DNA from: an uncultured Lachnospiraceae bacterium
GTDB lineage: Bacteria > Bacillota > Clostridia > Lachnospirales > Lachnospiraceae
Direction: 5' to 3'
DNA length: 64,000 nucleotides
Assembly: GCA_944381575.1 (NCBI GenBank)
Contig: CALWLS010000007.1
Location: 1 to 64,000, forward strand
The translations under genes and the position numbers were made by a program. Each line of letters starts with the position of its first letter. The first letter of the stretch is position 1. Below, piece after piece: positions 45,573 to 54,501 of the stretch. The notes under the pieces were generated by a model. That model worked only from the letters and a program-made list of their open reading frames with translations, did no database searches and was not told where the DNA came from.

Positions 45573-46243
45573 CTTGCGGCTATGAGCTTGAATATCGGAT
45601 TTCCCTTTGCCGAGAATTTGGCCTCATATTCCGTCATCACATTCCCTTCATTCATCCTCACATCATTATGCAGATCATAGGTGATCTCCTTTATTTCCCA
45701 GCCGGATGCGGGAAATGTTTCCACGGAATAATCAAAAAGCCCGCGGTTATCCGTCTTAAACTCTATCCTTCCGTCCTTTTTAAGGATCCTGTCGTAAAGA
45801 CGAAGGAACTGGGGTGATGTAAGGCGCTTATTGGCGTTTTTATCCTTCGGCCAGGGATCCGAGAAATTAAGATATATCCTGTCCACCTCATGATCCTCAA
45901 AATATTCGCACAAAAACCTGGCGTCGCTCCTTATGAACCTCAGGTTCCTGCCCTTATTGTCTCCCGGATCAAAGCCTCTTTCCGAAAGCTCTCCCTCGTA
46001 CCTCTTAACGGCCTTATAGAGGACCGTGGTATTAAGCTCAAAGCCTATGTAATTATTTTCCGGATACATAAAGCTGTGGGTCCTTATGAAGGTGCCCATC
46101 CCCATGCCTATCTCAAGATATAGAGGAGCGTCGTTTCCAAAGACCTCCTTTTTCCACTTCCCCTTATACGCCTCCGGCTGCTGTATCACGAAGGGATCCG
46201 AGGCAATATATTCCTCGGAGCCCTTAATATGTCTGATCCTCAT
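45554..46243 (-). CDS. trmB: tRNA (guanine-N7-)-methyltransferase
   Basis: 229-residue SAM-dependent enzyme that methylates G46 in the tRNA variable loop. Seen: SAM-binding LEIGMGMGTFI (about 41-51), IRSDARFL, the signature NFSDPWPKDKNANKRL (about 125-140) and KTDNRGLFDYS (about 160-170). Length is typical. It is the last gene of the envelope operon, 12 bp after the histidine kinase gene, and directly precedes tRNA-Lys. Confidence 0.94.
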   Translation of the reverse strand: MRIRHIKGSEEYIASDPFVIQQPEAYKGKWKKEVFGNDAPLYLEIGMGMGTFIRTHSFMYPENNYIGFELNTTVLYKAVKRYEGELSERGFDPGDNKGRNLRFIRSDARFLCEYFEDHEVDRIYLNFSDPWPKDKNANKRLTSPQFLRLYDRILKKDGRIEFKTDNRGLFDYSVETFPASGWEIKEITYDLHNDVRMNEGNVMTEYEAKFSAKGNPIFKLIAARTKDQG

Positions 46244-46255
46244 GTAAATGTTTTC

Positions 46256-48541
46256 CTATCCTTCTTTTACTGCGTCGTTTTCATCATGATATCTGTCCAT
46301 GATGACGCTGGCCTTATAGAGATCCCCGTCGATCTCTATCTTAAGCTCTCCCTTCATGAGCGCTGTGAGGCTCTTCGCTATGCTTAATCCCAGCCCGGAG
46401 CCCTCCGTATTCCTTGAAACATCTCCCCGGACAAATCTCTCCGTAAGCTCGTCAGGACTGATATTGAGCTTTTTCTCCGAGACATTTTTTATGGTAAATA
46501 CAGCCTTATCCTCATCGGCGGTCCTGACCTCGGCGTAGACTCTGGTCCCCTCCATGGAGTACTTTGCGGCGTTGTTATAGAGATTTTCAAATACTCTCCA
46601 CAGATGTCTTCCATCCGCCAGCACCGGCACCGCATCCTCCGGCACTGAGAGCTCCAGTTCAAGGTTACGGCTTTTGAATTTATCCTCGAATTCCCCGCCG
46701 GCCTGCTCCGCCAGTTCAGCCATATCTATGCAGGCAAATTCCATCCGTATATTGCCGGAGCTGGCCTTGGATGCCTCCAGCAGATCCTCCGTCAGGTTCT
46801 TGAGCCTTGAGGATTTTTTGTCCAGCACATCAATATAGCCCTTGAGCTTTGGATCCGTGATATTCTCCCTCTTCATCAGATCAACATAGTTGATGATGGA
46901 TGTAAGGGGAGTTCTTATATCGTGGGAAACATTGGTTATCAGATCAGCCTTCAGCTTATCGGCCTTTACCTGTTCGTTGATGGCGGTATGTAAGCCCACG
47001 GAGATGTTATTTAATCCCTTTACCACCTCCAGGGCTTCGCCGTCAAATTCCGCCTCATTAAGCTTTATATCCACATTTCCGCCGGCAATGTCATTTACCG
47101 CGCGCCGGATCTCATCCCTCTGCCTGAACCTGTTATATCTGAGTACATATGCAAATATATCGAAGGCGATAAGCAGCACCATGCATCCCCACATGGCAAG
47201 GCTGTAGAAGCTTCCCAGCATTGTCATGCCGTAGCATCTTAAGATAAATACCACTCCGCATACATTGACAGCCGTAAACAGGACATAGCCCTTAAGCGAA
47301 TTCCAGGCCGGCCTTCCGTCCTTTTCACTGCTTAAGGCCCTGACTATCCCCTGCAGGAGAGAGTTTTTGAAGCAGCCTCCATTTACGGATCTTCTGTACA
47401 TGGAGGACAGTATGCATACGGAAAGCAGCCATGTTATCACTCCCTTGGTTATATCCCTCCAGAAGGCCCGGTCGGAATATTCCAGAAGCTCCTCAAAAAC
47501 AGTATTAAGGCTTGCCTTGAATATGAAATACAGTATAACGGCAAGGCAGGCGTATACGAACACAAGGGCCTCCAGCGGCATCCTGTCCACCGCAAGCTCC
47601 CTTCTGTCCTCCTCATCAAAGCCTCTCACCGTAAGTACCAGACTGATAAGAGCGGCAAAGGCGCTGCCCGCTAATATCACGAGCCATGTCTTGGCCGTCC
47701 TGATGTCGTTTATAAAGGCGTCGTCAGCCTCCTTATACCTGTCGTTAAACATATATGTGGTATCTATGCCTATCTCCATGAGGTTGCTGTCATAATCCGT
47801 CAGACGGAAGCTGTTTTCATCCGACAGTATATTTTCCGGCTGAGGCTCTATATTAGTTTCTATTGTTCTCTCCTGGGTAACTATCAGATACTTACCGAGG
47901 GACATGATCTCATCCGTCGTTTTGCCGGTATTGTACATCATGATGTCATAATCGCTCTCGGGATCAAAGGTCATGTTGTACACAAAATTGGTCATATCCG
48001 TGCCGTACTCGGTCCTGAGCCTGTAATATTCGGCAAGAGCCCTTAAGGCCTCCACGCTCAGATCCCTGATGTTCGTCACTCCCTGGGACGGGCCCGGCTC
48101 TATATTGTCAAAGTAAAATGGATCGAAGGCCTTATAGGTGACCCTGATCTCATAAGGCTCGTCCGTGGTCCCGGTCTCGCTGACGGATATCCTGTGGCTC
48201 TTGTCATCCATGGTATATCCGTACCTTGCCGCCTGCTTGACCAGATCGCTGAGCCTGTAGGACATATTTCCATTGGAGGTCACCGCCGTGACCACCAATT
48301 TATTGGTATCCAGCTCCCCGTCGCCTTCATTTTCAAAGGCGTTTTTCAATACGGCGTAGCGTTTGATGTTTTCTATATCATCAGCCACCATTTCTGAAAA
48401 CAGGACCGAATCCTCAAATCTTGTGTCCTCTATCCAGGAAATGCCGGTGCCTTCACGGGTATATCTGTGTATAACACCAAGTCCTGCCGCAAAGAGCAGG
48501 ACTGACATGAGATGTATTATGATGAAAAGGGTCCTTTTCAT
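46256..48541 (-). CDS. Sensor histidine kinase
   Basis: 761-residue membrane kinase. One N-terminal helix (7-25), a large extracytoplasmic sensor (about 26-275), and a membrane region of several helices (about 280-460, six or more). HisKA has the phospho-acceptor NVSHDIRTPLTSI (about 545) and HATPase_c has N box ENLYNNAAKYS (about 655) and GSGLGLSIAKSL (about 718). The multi-helix insertion is unusual next to the common two-helix design. Neighbours (response regulator, NlpC/P60 protein, D,D-carboxypeptidase) suggest it senses cell-wall state. Signal unknown. Confidence 0.92.
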   Translation of the reverse strand: MKRTLFIIIHLMSVLLFAAGLGVIHRYTREGTGISWIEDTRFEDSVLFSEMVADDIENIKRYAVLKNAFENEGDGELDTNKLVVTAVTSNGNMSYRLSDLVKQAARYGYTMDDKSHRISVSETGTTDEPYEIRVTYKAFDPFYFDNIEPGPSQGVTNIRDLSVEALRALAEYYRLRTEYGTDMTNFVYNMTFDPESDYDIMMYNTGKTTDEIMSLGKYLIVTQERTIETNIEPQPENILSDENSFRLTDYDSNLMEIGIDTTYMFNDRYKEADDAFINDIRTAKTWLVILAGSAFAALISLVLTVRGFDEEDRRELAVDRMPLEALVFVYACLAVILYFIFKASLNTVFEELLEYSDRAFWRDITKGVITWLLSVCILSSMYRRSVNGGCFKNSLLQGIVRALSSEKDGRPAWNSLKGYVLFTAVNVCGVVFILRCYGMTMLGSFYSLAMWGCMVLLIAFDIFAYVLRYNRFRQRDEIRRAVNDIAGGNVDIKLNEAEFDGEALEVVKGLNNISVGLHTAINEQVKADKLKADLITNVSHDIRTPLTSIINYVDLMKRENITDPKLKGYIDVLDKKSSRLKNLTEDLLEASKASSGNIRMEFACIDMAELAEQAGGEFEDKFKSRNLELELSVPEDAVPVLADGRHLWRVFENLYNNAAKYSMEGTRVYAEVRTADEDKAVFTIKNVSEKKLNISPDELTERFVRGDVSRNTEGSGLGLSIAKSLTALMKGELKIEIDGDLYKASVIMDRYHDENDAVKEG

Positions 48542-48563
48542 GTTTCCGGCTGACGGCCCCTCC

Positions 48564-49262
48564 TTACTGCTTTTCCACCTTGTATCCGACGCCCCAGACT
48601 ACCTTCAGGTATCTCGGCTCCCGCGGATTGATCTCGATCTTTTCACGGATGTGCCTGATATGGACGGCCACGGTGTTATCCGCTCCTATGGCCTCCTCAT
48701 TCCATATCTGTTCAAATATCTCATCTATGGAAAATACCTTGCCGGCGTTTTTGACCAAAAGCAGCAATATGTTGTATTCGATAGGCGTAAGCTTTATCAG
48801 CTCCCCGTCTACGAACACCTCCTTATTATCGTCATTTATTGTAAGTCCGCCGCACTTATAGACGGCCTGGGATACGCTGCCGCCTATATTGCCGAGCTGC
48901 ACATAACGCCTCAGCTGCGACTTAACCCTTGCCACTAATTCAAGTGGATTGAAAGGCTTGGTTATGTAATCATCCGCACCTATGTTAAGTCCCAGAATCT
49001 TATCTGCGTCCTCGGACTTGGCCGAAAGGATTATGATAGGTATGTCCAGCTTTTCCCTGATCTTAAGCGTCGCGTGTATGCCGTCCAGCTCAGGCATCAT
49101 GACATCTATGATGATCAGATCGACCTTGTTATTTTCAAGCACCTTAAGGGCTTCATTTCCATCGTAGGCCTTAAGCACCTCAAAGCCTTCCGTCTGGAGA
49201 TATATGGATATCGCCTCCACTATCTCCTTTTCATCGTCACAAACGAGTATTGTCTGCTTCAA
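48564..49262 (-). CDS. OmpR/PhoB-family response regulator
   Basis: 232 residues. Receiver domain (about 5-118) with acidic pocket CDDEKE, phospho-acceptor Asp in LIIIDVMMPELDG (about residue 53) and Lys in ITKPFNP (about 102). Winged-helix DNA-binding domain (about 135-230) with KLTPIEYNILLLLVKNAGKV and HIRHIREKIE. VanR-like organisation. Partner of the kinase encoded 22 bp downstream. RNA-level coupling with nlpC upstream (15-bp gap) suggests it may control its own envelope operon. Confidence 0.94.
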   Translation of the reverse strand: MKQTILVCDDEKEIVEAISIYLQTEGFEVLKAYDGNEALKVLENNKVDLIIIDVMMPELDGIHATLKIREKLDIPIIILSAKSEDADKILGLNIGADDYITKPFNPLELVARVKSQLRRYVQLGNIGGSVSQAVYKCGGLTINDDNKEVFVDGELIKLTPIEYNILLLLVKNAGKVFSIDEIFEQIWNEEAIGADNTVAVHIRHIREKIEINPREPRYLKVVWGVGYKVEKQ

Positions 49263-49277
49263 AGTCTCACCTCTTCC

Positions 49278-50882
49278 TTAAGCGAATATGCGCCATGCAA
49301 CTATAAAGTTGTTCCTCCACCAGCTTGAAAGCGAACGGTGTACGACTCGTCCGTTGGATGAGGAAGCGTCTATTACCGTTCCTCCGCCCGCCGCTATTCC
49401 GACATGGCCGCTGACAACTACTATATCTCCTGCCTGAATGCTGTCAAAATTGGATACTCTCTGATATCTTCCCGGATTCCTCCAGCCGCTTGAAGTAAGG
49501 TAGGACTGGGATACTCCCGCCTGATTCAGGCACCAGTATACAAATCCGGAGCAGTCAAAGGAATTAGGTCCCTTTGCTCCCCATACATACGGACAGCCGA
49601 GCTTTGAGGAAGCAATACTTATAAGATTGCTTGCCGATCCGCTGACCGTCGCTCCGCCGGAGCCTACTGAAGGCCTCGAGGAAGATCCGGATGAGGATGA
49701 TCCCGAAGATGAAGAGCCTGAGGAGGAATTGCTTCCGGTCACCGTAGGCGCGCTGGCAGGCTTCTTTTTAGCATCTGACGACTCAAGCTTTGCCATGGTC
49801 TGAGCGCCCACCACTCCGTCCTGGGACAGATTATTATATCTCTGGAACTGCTTTACTGCGGCCTCCGTGGCGGATCCGTAATAACCTGTCACGAGCCTTG
49901 AAGGCATATATCCGTAATGCACGAGCCTCTCCTGCACTGTGGTTACGGAAGCCGAGCTGTCTCCGACTCTGAGTCCGAAAGGTTTTGCGTCAGGACTTGT
50001 AAGGGCTGCCACCGTACCTGGTCCCAGATATCCGTCAACGACCTGGTCATTTCTGGACTGGAACTCCCTTACGGCTCTCTCCGTAGCGCCGCCGAAGTTT
50101 CCGTCAGCCTCCTCACTCCTCAGATATCCCAGATCTATGAGTATCTGCTGATATTCCTTTACGAGCTCCGACTGCTCGCCCCTGCTTATGACGTTTGCCT
50201 TAACGTCCTCTGAATAAAGCAGATTATAGCTTTCCCTTCCGACGGTACCGTCCACGGATATGCCGTTTTTCTCCTGCATATTCCTTACGGCGGCCTCCGT
50301 GGCGTCGCCGAAGTGTCCGGTAACATTATCCGCGCTTAAATACCCGAGCTCATAGAGTCGTTCCTGCATGAGCAGTATATCTGTTCCGTCGTCGCCGTTG
50401 CTGACCATGTAATAAGGTGCATCAGCCGCAAATATCCTGTCCCAGGTCTCAGGGCCGCAGATGCCGTCCTGAGTAAGGTCCTGCTGTCTCTGAAAACGCC
50501 TTACCGCTTCCGCCGTGGCATTTCCATAATAATTGGTAGTTTCATCGTTATCCATGTAGCCGAGGCCCATGAGCCTTTCCTGCAGAGCCTTTACCACCCT
50601 GTGCTCATCTCCCGTGCTCAAATATACCGGTGAAAGCACTGAGTTATCCTCTGCGGTGGTGACGTCCCCCAGTATGGGAAGTATATCCCCGTCAGCCTCC
50701 ATCCTTATAACAGGCTTTGTCTCCGCCTCGGTATCCTGCTCTATGGAGATTATGGATTCCTCCATGCTCTCCGTGCCGGCTTCACTTATATCCGACTGCC
50801 CCGCATTGCAGCCGGTAAAGGCAGCCGTAAGCAGGATGGCTGATATTATGGGTATGAATCTGTTCTTTATGTTCCTTCTCAA
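49278..50882 (-). CDS. Lipoprotein with four peptidoglycan-binding repeats and an NlpC/P60 peptidase domain
   Basis: 534 residues. The N-terminus has a lipoprotein signal (LLTAAFTGC, lipid-modified Cys about 25). Four PG_binding_1 repeats follow (about 88-370), each ending like QDGxxGPxT. A Ser/Gly-rich linker leads to NlpC/P60 (about 425-534) with catalytic Cys in NSFDCSGFVYW and His in SGHVGIAAG. It should cut peptide stems in the cell wall (D,L-endopeptidase type) on the outer membrane face. Second gene of the operon, 18 bp after the carboxypeptidase gene. Confidence 0.92.
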   Translation of the reverse strand: MRRNIKNRFIPIISAILLTAAFTGCNAGQSDISEAGTESMEESIISIEQDTEAETKPVIRMEADGDILPILGDVTTAEDNSVLSPVYLSTGDEHRVVKALQERLMGLGYMDNDETTNYYGNATAEAVRRFQRQQDLTQDGICGPETWDRIFAADAPYYMVSNGDDGTDILLMQERLYELGYLSADNVTGHFGDATEAAVRNMQEKNGISVDGTVGRESYNLLYSEDVKANVISRGEQSELVKEYQQILIDLGYLRSEEADGNFGGATERAVREFQSRNDQVVDGYLGPGTVAALTSPDAKPFGLRVGDSSASVTTVQERLVHYGYMPSRLVTGYYGSATEAAVKQFQRYNNLSQDGVVGAQTMAKLESSDAKKKPASAPTVTGSNSSSGSSSSGSSSSGSSSRPSVGSGGATVSGSASNLISIASSKLGCPYVWGAKGPNSFDCSGFVYWCLNQAGVSQSYLTSSGWRNPGRYQRVSNFDSIQAGDIVVVSGHVGIAAGGGTVIDASSSNGRVVHRSLSSWWRNNFIVAWRIFA

Positions 50883-50900
50883 CGCTTATACCTTCGTTTT

Positions 50901-52694
50901 CTATGTTCTCGGCCTTCTTTTATTCCTTGCTCTCCCGCGTGACCGCGATATTCCCTGGTTTCTTACCCCGGAGGACGTCCTTCCGATGCCGGAGGCTGAA
51001 ACGCCGCTTATGCCGCCGGACTGTTTTCTCCTGCGTCTTTTCGCTCTTTTTGCCGCAGCCCTTCCGTCTAAAAACATCCTGCCCGCCGCAAATACTATCG
51101 CTGCGGATATCAATACCCCGACAGCCCTTATGATGATCCCTGAAATACTCAGACCGGACTCATCCTTTTTATGATCCTGCGTCAAAGCTCCATCCGCTGA
51201 AAGTTCTCCTGCGTCGCTTTCCTGCCCCGCAGCTTCCGGACCTTCCCCGGAGCCCTCGTCATTCGCGGCCTCAGCAGCGCCAGCAGCTTCCACGGCTTCC
51301 GAAGACGTCACAGCATCCGAAGTTTCCGCAGTGTCCGAAGCTGCCGCTGCAGCCGTATCCCCTGCTGCATTTTCCGCTGAGGCAGTCTCAGCCTGCGCCT
51401 CATTACCGGCATTTTGCTCAGCGGTCTCATCCGTATCCGCAGCGGTCACGATCTTTACTCCCAGTATATCCGCCAAAAGAGGATCCGTTTCCGCCTCCTT
51501 AAGTATGCTTTCGGATGAGCCTATATCATAAAGCTTAAGCTCGGCGCTTCCAACCCTGCGGTCACCGTACGTATATATCATCTCAGCTTCGGAGCCGTCA
51601 TCCTCTCCTACCTTTAAGGTTTTCTCCACGTCCACATAGCTTCCGGCCTTTGGAATGCTCACCTTAGTGTCCGGATCCACTCCCATGGTATACCCGTCTA
51701 TCAGCGTCACTCCGCCTATGGAAAAATCCGACTGTATGGTGTCATTTATATTATCATATTCACTGATATTTACCGAAGTGAAATTGTCAAAGCCGAAGTC
51801 CATCAGCCTGATGGTGTCGTTGTAGTGGGTGGCATGTCCGTTAAGCACGCAGGTGACTATCGTCATGCCGTTCCGCTCGCACGCGGTGACAAGGGTGTTG
51901 CCGGCGTTGGTGGTATATCCGGTCTTGCCCGCTATGGTGCCCTCGTAATACTGGGCAGAGTTCCTCTTAAGCATGAGGTGCTTGGGATAAACCGTATTCC
52001 ACGGATCGTCGGCGTCCGGGTAACGCTTTATCGGCGCGTGGGTCCAGTAGGTGTGGCTCTCTATATCAAGGAACCTTTCATTTTCTATGGCAGCGGCCAT
52101 TATCAGGCACATATCGTAGGCTGTCGTATAGTGGTTGCTGTCCGTAAGTCCTGACGGGTTATTGAAATGCGATCCCGTACATCCGAGCTCTGCCGCCTTG
52201 TCATTCATCATCCTGACGAAGACGTCCCTGTCGGTCATGCCGTTCTCCTTAAGCTCCGGATGCTTTGCCCCTACGTGCTCCGCCAGGGCGTTAGCCACCT
52301 CGTTTGCCGACTGGAACAACAGACAGTACAGGCAGTCCAGCACTGAGAGCACATCCCCCTCGGACGCTCCGATTATGGTGGAGTTCTCCTCCTCTATGTG
52401 CACCGCGTCATAGGAAAATGTCACCTTTTCACTCAGGTCCTCGCAGTTTTCCAGTACGATGAGGGCTGTCAGCACCTTGGTTATGGACGCCGGATAATAG
52501 GCCGTGTTTTCGTTTTTCCCGAACAGCACCGTGCCGGAATCCGCATCCATAAGACAGGCTCCCTCCGACGCCACATAGCAGTCCTCCGGCCAGCTCTCAA
52601 GAGCATAGGCCGGACGGCAAAAAAGCGGCAAGGAAATTGCCGATATCAAAAAAACGCATATTATATTTTTAAAAATATGCTTAAGCTTCTTCAT
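50901..52694 (-). CDS. D-alanyl-D-alanine carboxypeptidase (DacF-type PBP)
   Basis: 597 residues. A Sec signal peptide (about 1-31, cleaved near PAYA), then a peptidase S11 domain (about 35-300) with active-site SITK (about 69), SAN (about 129) and KTG (about 237). It trims the terminal D-Ala from peptidoglycan pentapeptides. A beta-rich S11 C-terminal domain, a long Ala/Glu low-complexity region (about 425-510), one membrane helix and an Arg/Lys-rich tail follow; the tail is longer than usual for DacF. First gene of the envelope operon. Confidence 0.9.
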   Translation of the reverse strand: MKKLKHIFKNIICVFLISAISLPLFCRPAYALESWPEDCYVASEGACLMDADSGTVLFGKNENTAYYPASITKVLTALIVLENCEDLSEKVTFSYDAVHIEEENSTIIGASEGDVLSVLDCLYCLLFQSANEVANALAEHVGAKHPELKENGMTDRDVFVRMMNDKAAELGCTGSHFNNPSGLTDSNHYTTAYDMCLIMAAAIENERFLDIESHTYWTHAPIKRYPDADDPWNTVYPKHLMLKRNSAQYYEGTIAGKTGYTTNAGNTLVTACERNGMTIVTCVLNGHATHYNDTIRLMDFGFDNFTSVNISEYDNINDTIQSDFSIGGVTLIDGYTMGVDPDTKVSIPKAGSYVDVEKTLKVGEDDGSEAEMIYTYGDRRVGSAELKLYDIGSSESILKEAETDPLLADILGVKIVTAADTDETAEQNAGNEAQAETASAENAAGDTAAAAASDTAETSDAVTSSEAVEAAGAAEAANDEGSGEGPEAAGQESDAGELSADGALTQDHKKDESGLSISGIIIRAVGVLISAAIVFAAGRMFLDGRAAAKRAKRRRRKQSGGISGVSASGIGRTSSGVRNQGISRSRGRARNKRRPRT

Positions 52695-52735
52695 CTATTA
52701 AATGCTTGCTGTCTTGTCTTTAAAGGCACGGTGAC

Positions 52736-52764
52736 ATTTTACTATAATTCACCGGATTAGTCAA
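52736..52764 (-). promoter_or_regulatory. Promoter of the D,D-carboxypeptidase/NlpC/two-component operon
   Basis: TTGACT (52764-52759), 17-bp spacer, TAAAAT (52741-52736), about 40 bp before the ATG. It touches the T-run of the upstream MATE terminator. Confidence 0.65.
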
Positions 52765-52790
52765 AAAGGCGGACAACCTAATGCCCGCCT
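52763..52790 (-). terminator. Terminator of MATE copy 3
   Basis: Minus-strand AGGCGG ... CCGCCT stem with a 12-nt loop followed by TTTTTG, about 35 bp after the stop at 52824. Confidence 0.75.
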
Positions 52791-52823
52791 AAAGTCTGAA
52801 TCTTTTCTTACAGTTTATATAAT

Positions 52824-54230
52824 TTACGCCTTTGAGTCCGTTTTTTCATATAACGGCTCTATTTCCGTCTTGAATATCCTGCCGGTAAATATAGTACAAA
52901 GTATGAGGGACGCTACCTCCGCCACAGGGAATGAGAGCCATACCGCGTTCAGTCCGAAGACATGCGCGAATATATAGGCTGCCGGAAGCAGGAATAAAAG
53001 CTGTCTTACTATGGACACTATCAGGCTCTTTACGCCGTGTCCCAGGGCCTGCATAAATGAGGAGCAGACTATATCGTAGCCCGCAAATACAAAATGTATT
53101 GCTATGAGCCTTAAGGCCACCGTTCCTATGGCGTAGAGATTATCCGAAGCATTAAATACCTTTAACAGAAGCTCCGGCAGAAGCTCAAATATGAGTATGC
53201 CCACCAGCATTATGGCCACGGCGTACATAACGGCTATCTTAAAGGTCTCCTTTATCCTGTCGGGCTTTCTCGCTCCATAGTTATAGGCTATGATCGGCAC
53301 TATTCCGTTATTTAAGCCGAACACCGGCATAAACACGAAGCTCTGAAGCTTGAAATATATACCGAAGGCAGCTGCCGCCGTGCTTGAGAACTGCAGCAGT
53401 ATCTTATTCATTCCGAAGTTCATGACAGAGGCTATCGACTGCATTATTATCGAAGGTATTCCAACGATATATATCGCCTTGATGGTCTCCTTATGCGGCT
53501 TGATATACTGCGCTCCGAAGGTTATCTCCTTATTGAACTTAAGGTTGAAGAAAACCGCCATGAGGGCCGCCACTGCCTGTCCAAGCACTGTCGCTATGGC
53601 AGCGCCCTTTGTCCCCATGGCAGGCATTCCGAAAAGTCCGAATATCATGATCGGGTCCATGATGACATTTATAATGGCTCCCGTAGTCTGGGTTATCATT
53701 GAGTAGAATGTCTTACCCGTAGCCTGCAGCAGCCTCTCGCAGGCCATCTGGAATATCGGCGCTGCCGCAAAGGTAAGGACCACCGAGGAATAATCTATGC
53801 CGTACTGTATTATCTCAGGGTCATCGGTCATGATCCTGTAGAAAGGCCCGCATATGGTAAGTCCCAGCACTAAAAATACCACGGAGTATATTATGGATAT
53901 GAACAGCGCGTTTCCCGCAGTGGTGTTGACCTCGCGCATGCTCTTTTCTCCGAGCTTCCTTGAAAGTCTCGCATTCACTCCGACTCCCGTTCCGACTGCA
54001 ACGGCGATGAGCAGTGACTGCAGCGGGAACGCCAGCGAAACCGCCGTAAGGGCGTCCTCACTCACCCTTGCGACGAATACCGAGTCCACTATGTTATAAA
54101 GCGCCTGTACCAGCATCGACAGCATCATCGGTACTGAAAGCTTAAGAATGAGCTGATTGCATGGCAAATAGCCCATTATGTTCTGATTATTTTCCACGCT
54201 TTCTACAGCCGCCTGTCCGTTTCTTCCCAT
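52824..54230 (-). CDS. MATE family efflux transporter (copy 3)
   Basis: About 468-residue MATE exporter with twelve predicted helices. Seen: PMMLSMLVQALYNIVDSVFVARV near the N-terminus and NNGIVPIIAYNYGARKPDRIKETF in the middle, as in clostridial MepA-like proteins. The second ATG (54230) is preferred because GGAGG sits 6 nt before it and directly abuts the first ATG. Upstream DNA has two copies of GCATAACTAT 21 bp apart, a possible operator. Substrate unknown. Confidence 0.88.
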   Translation of the reverse strand: MGRNGQAAVESVENNQNIMGYLPCNQLILKLSVPMMLSMLVQALYNIVDSVFVARVSEDALTAVSLAFPLQSLLIAVAVGTGVGVNARLSRKLGEKSMREVNTTAGNALFISIIYSVVFLVLGLTICGPFYRIMTDDPEIIQYGIDYSSVVLTFAAAPIFQMACERLLQATGKTFYSMITQTTGAIINVIMDPIMIFGLFGMPAMGTKGAAIATVLGQAVAALMAVFFNLKFNKEITFGAQYIKPHKETIKAIYIVGIPSIIMQSIASVMNFGMNKILLQFSSTAAAAFGIYFKLQSFVFMPVFGLNNGIVPIIAYNYGARKPDRIKETFKIAVMYAVAIMLVGILIFELLPELLLKVFNASDNLYAIGTVALRLIAIHFVFAGYDIVCSSFMQALGHGVKSLIVSIVRQLLFLLPAAYIFAHVFGLNAVWLSFPVAEVASLILCTIFTGRIFKTEIEPLYEKTDSKA

Positions 54231-54269
54231 AGACATCCTCCCCTTTCCTTTTTCTTATGATCCTACAAA

Positions 54270-54300
54270 GCATAACTATGCTTAAAATGCGCATAACTAT
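54270..54300 (-). promoter_or_regulatory. Direct-repeat operator candidate upstream of MATE copy 3
   Basis: GCATAACTAT occurs at 54270-54279 and 54291-54300, exactly 21 bp (two helical turns) apart, followed by the palindrome ACTATAGT. It lies 40-70 bp upstream of the MATE start, in the presumed promoter. The -10/-35 pair is not clear. Confidence 0.45.
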
Positions 54301-54357
54301 ACTATAGTCATATAAAATCTTTATTCCGTCAACAGATTTTTTATAAAATACAAAGAC

Positions 54358-54403
54358 AAAAAACGTTCCGCCAAGGGTTTTATGCCCTTAAACGGAACGT
54401 TTT
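54358..54403 (-). terminator. Terminator of hppA
   Basis: AAACGTTCCG/CGGAACGTTT stem with an inner AAGGG/CCCTT pairing, followed on the minus strand by TTTTTTGTC. It lies about 100 bp after the hppA stop. Confidence 0.85.
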
Positions 54404-54501
54404 CATATGTCTTGGCCCAGAACAAAAGCCTCAGTCTTATATATTCCTTATTAAGCCAGTTTCCGACTTTATGTATTTTTTCTCAAGTATGTTCAGCTTA
54501 T

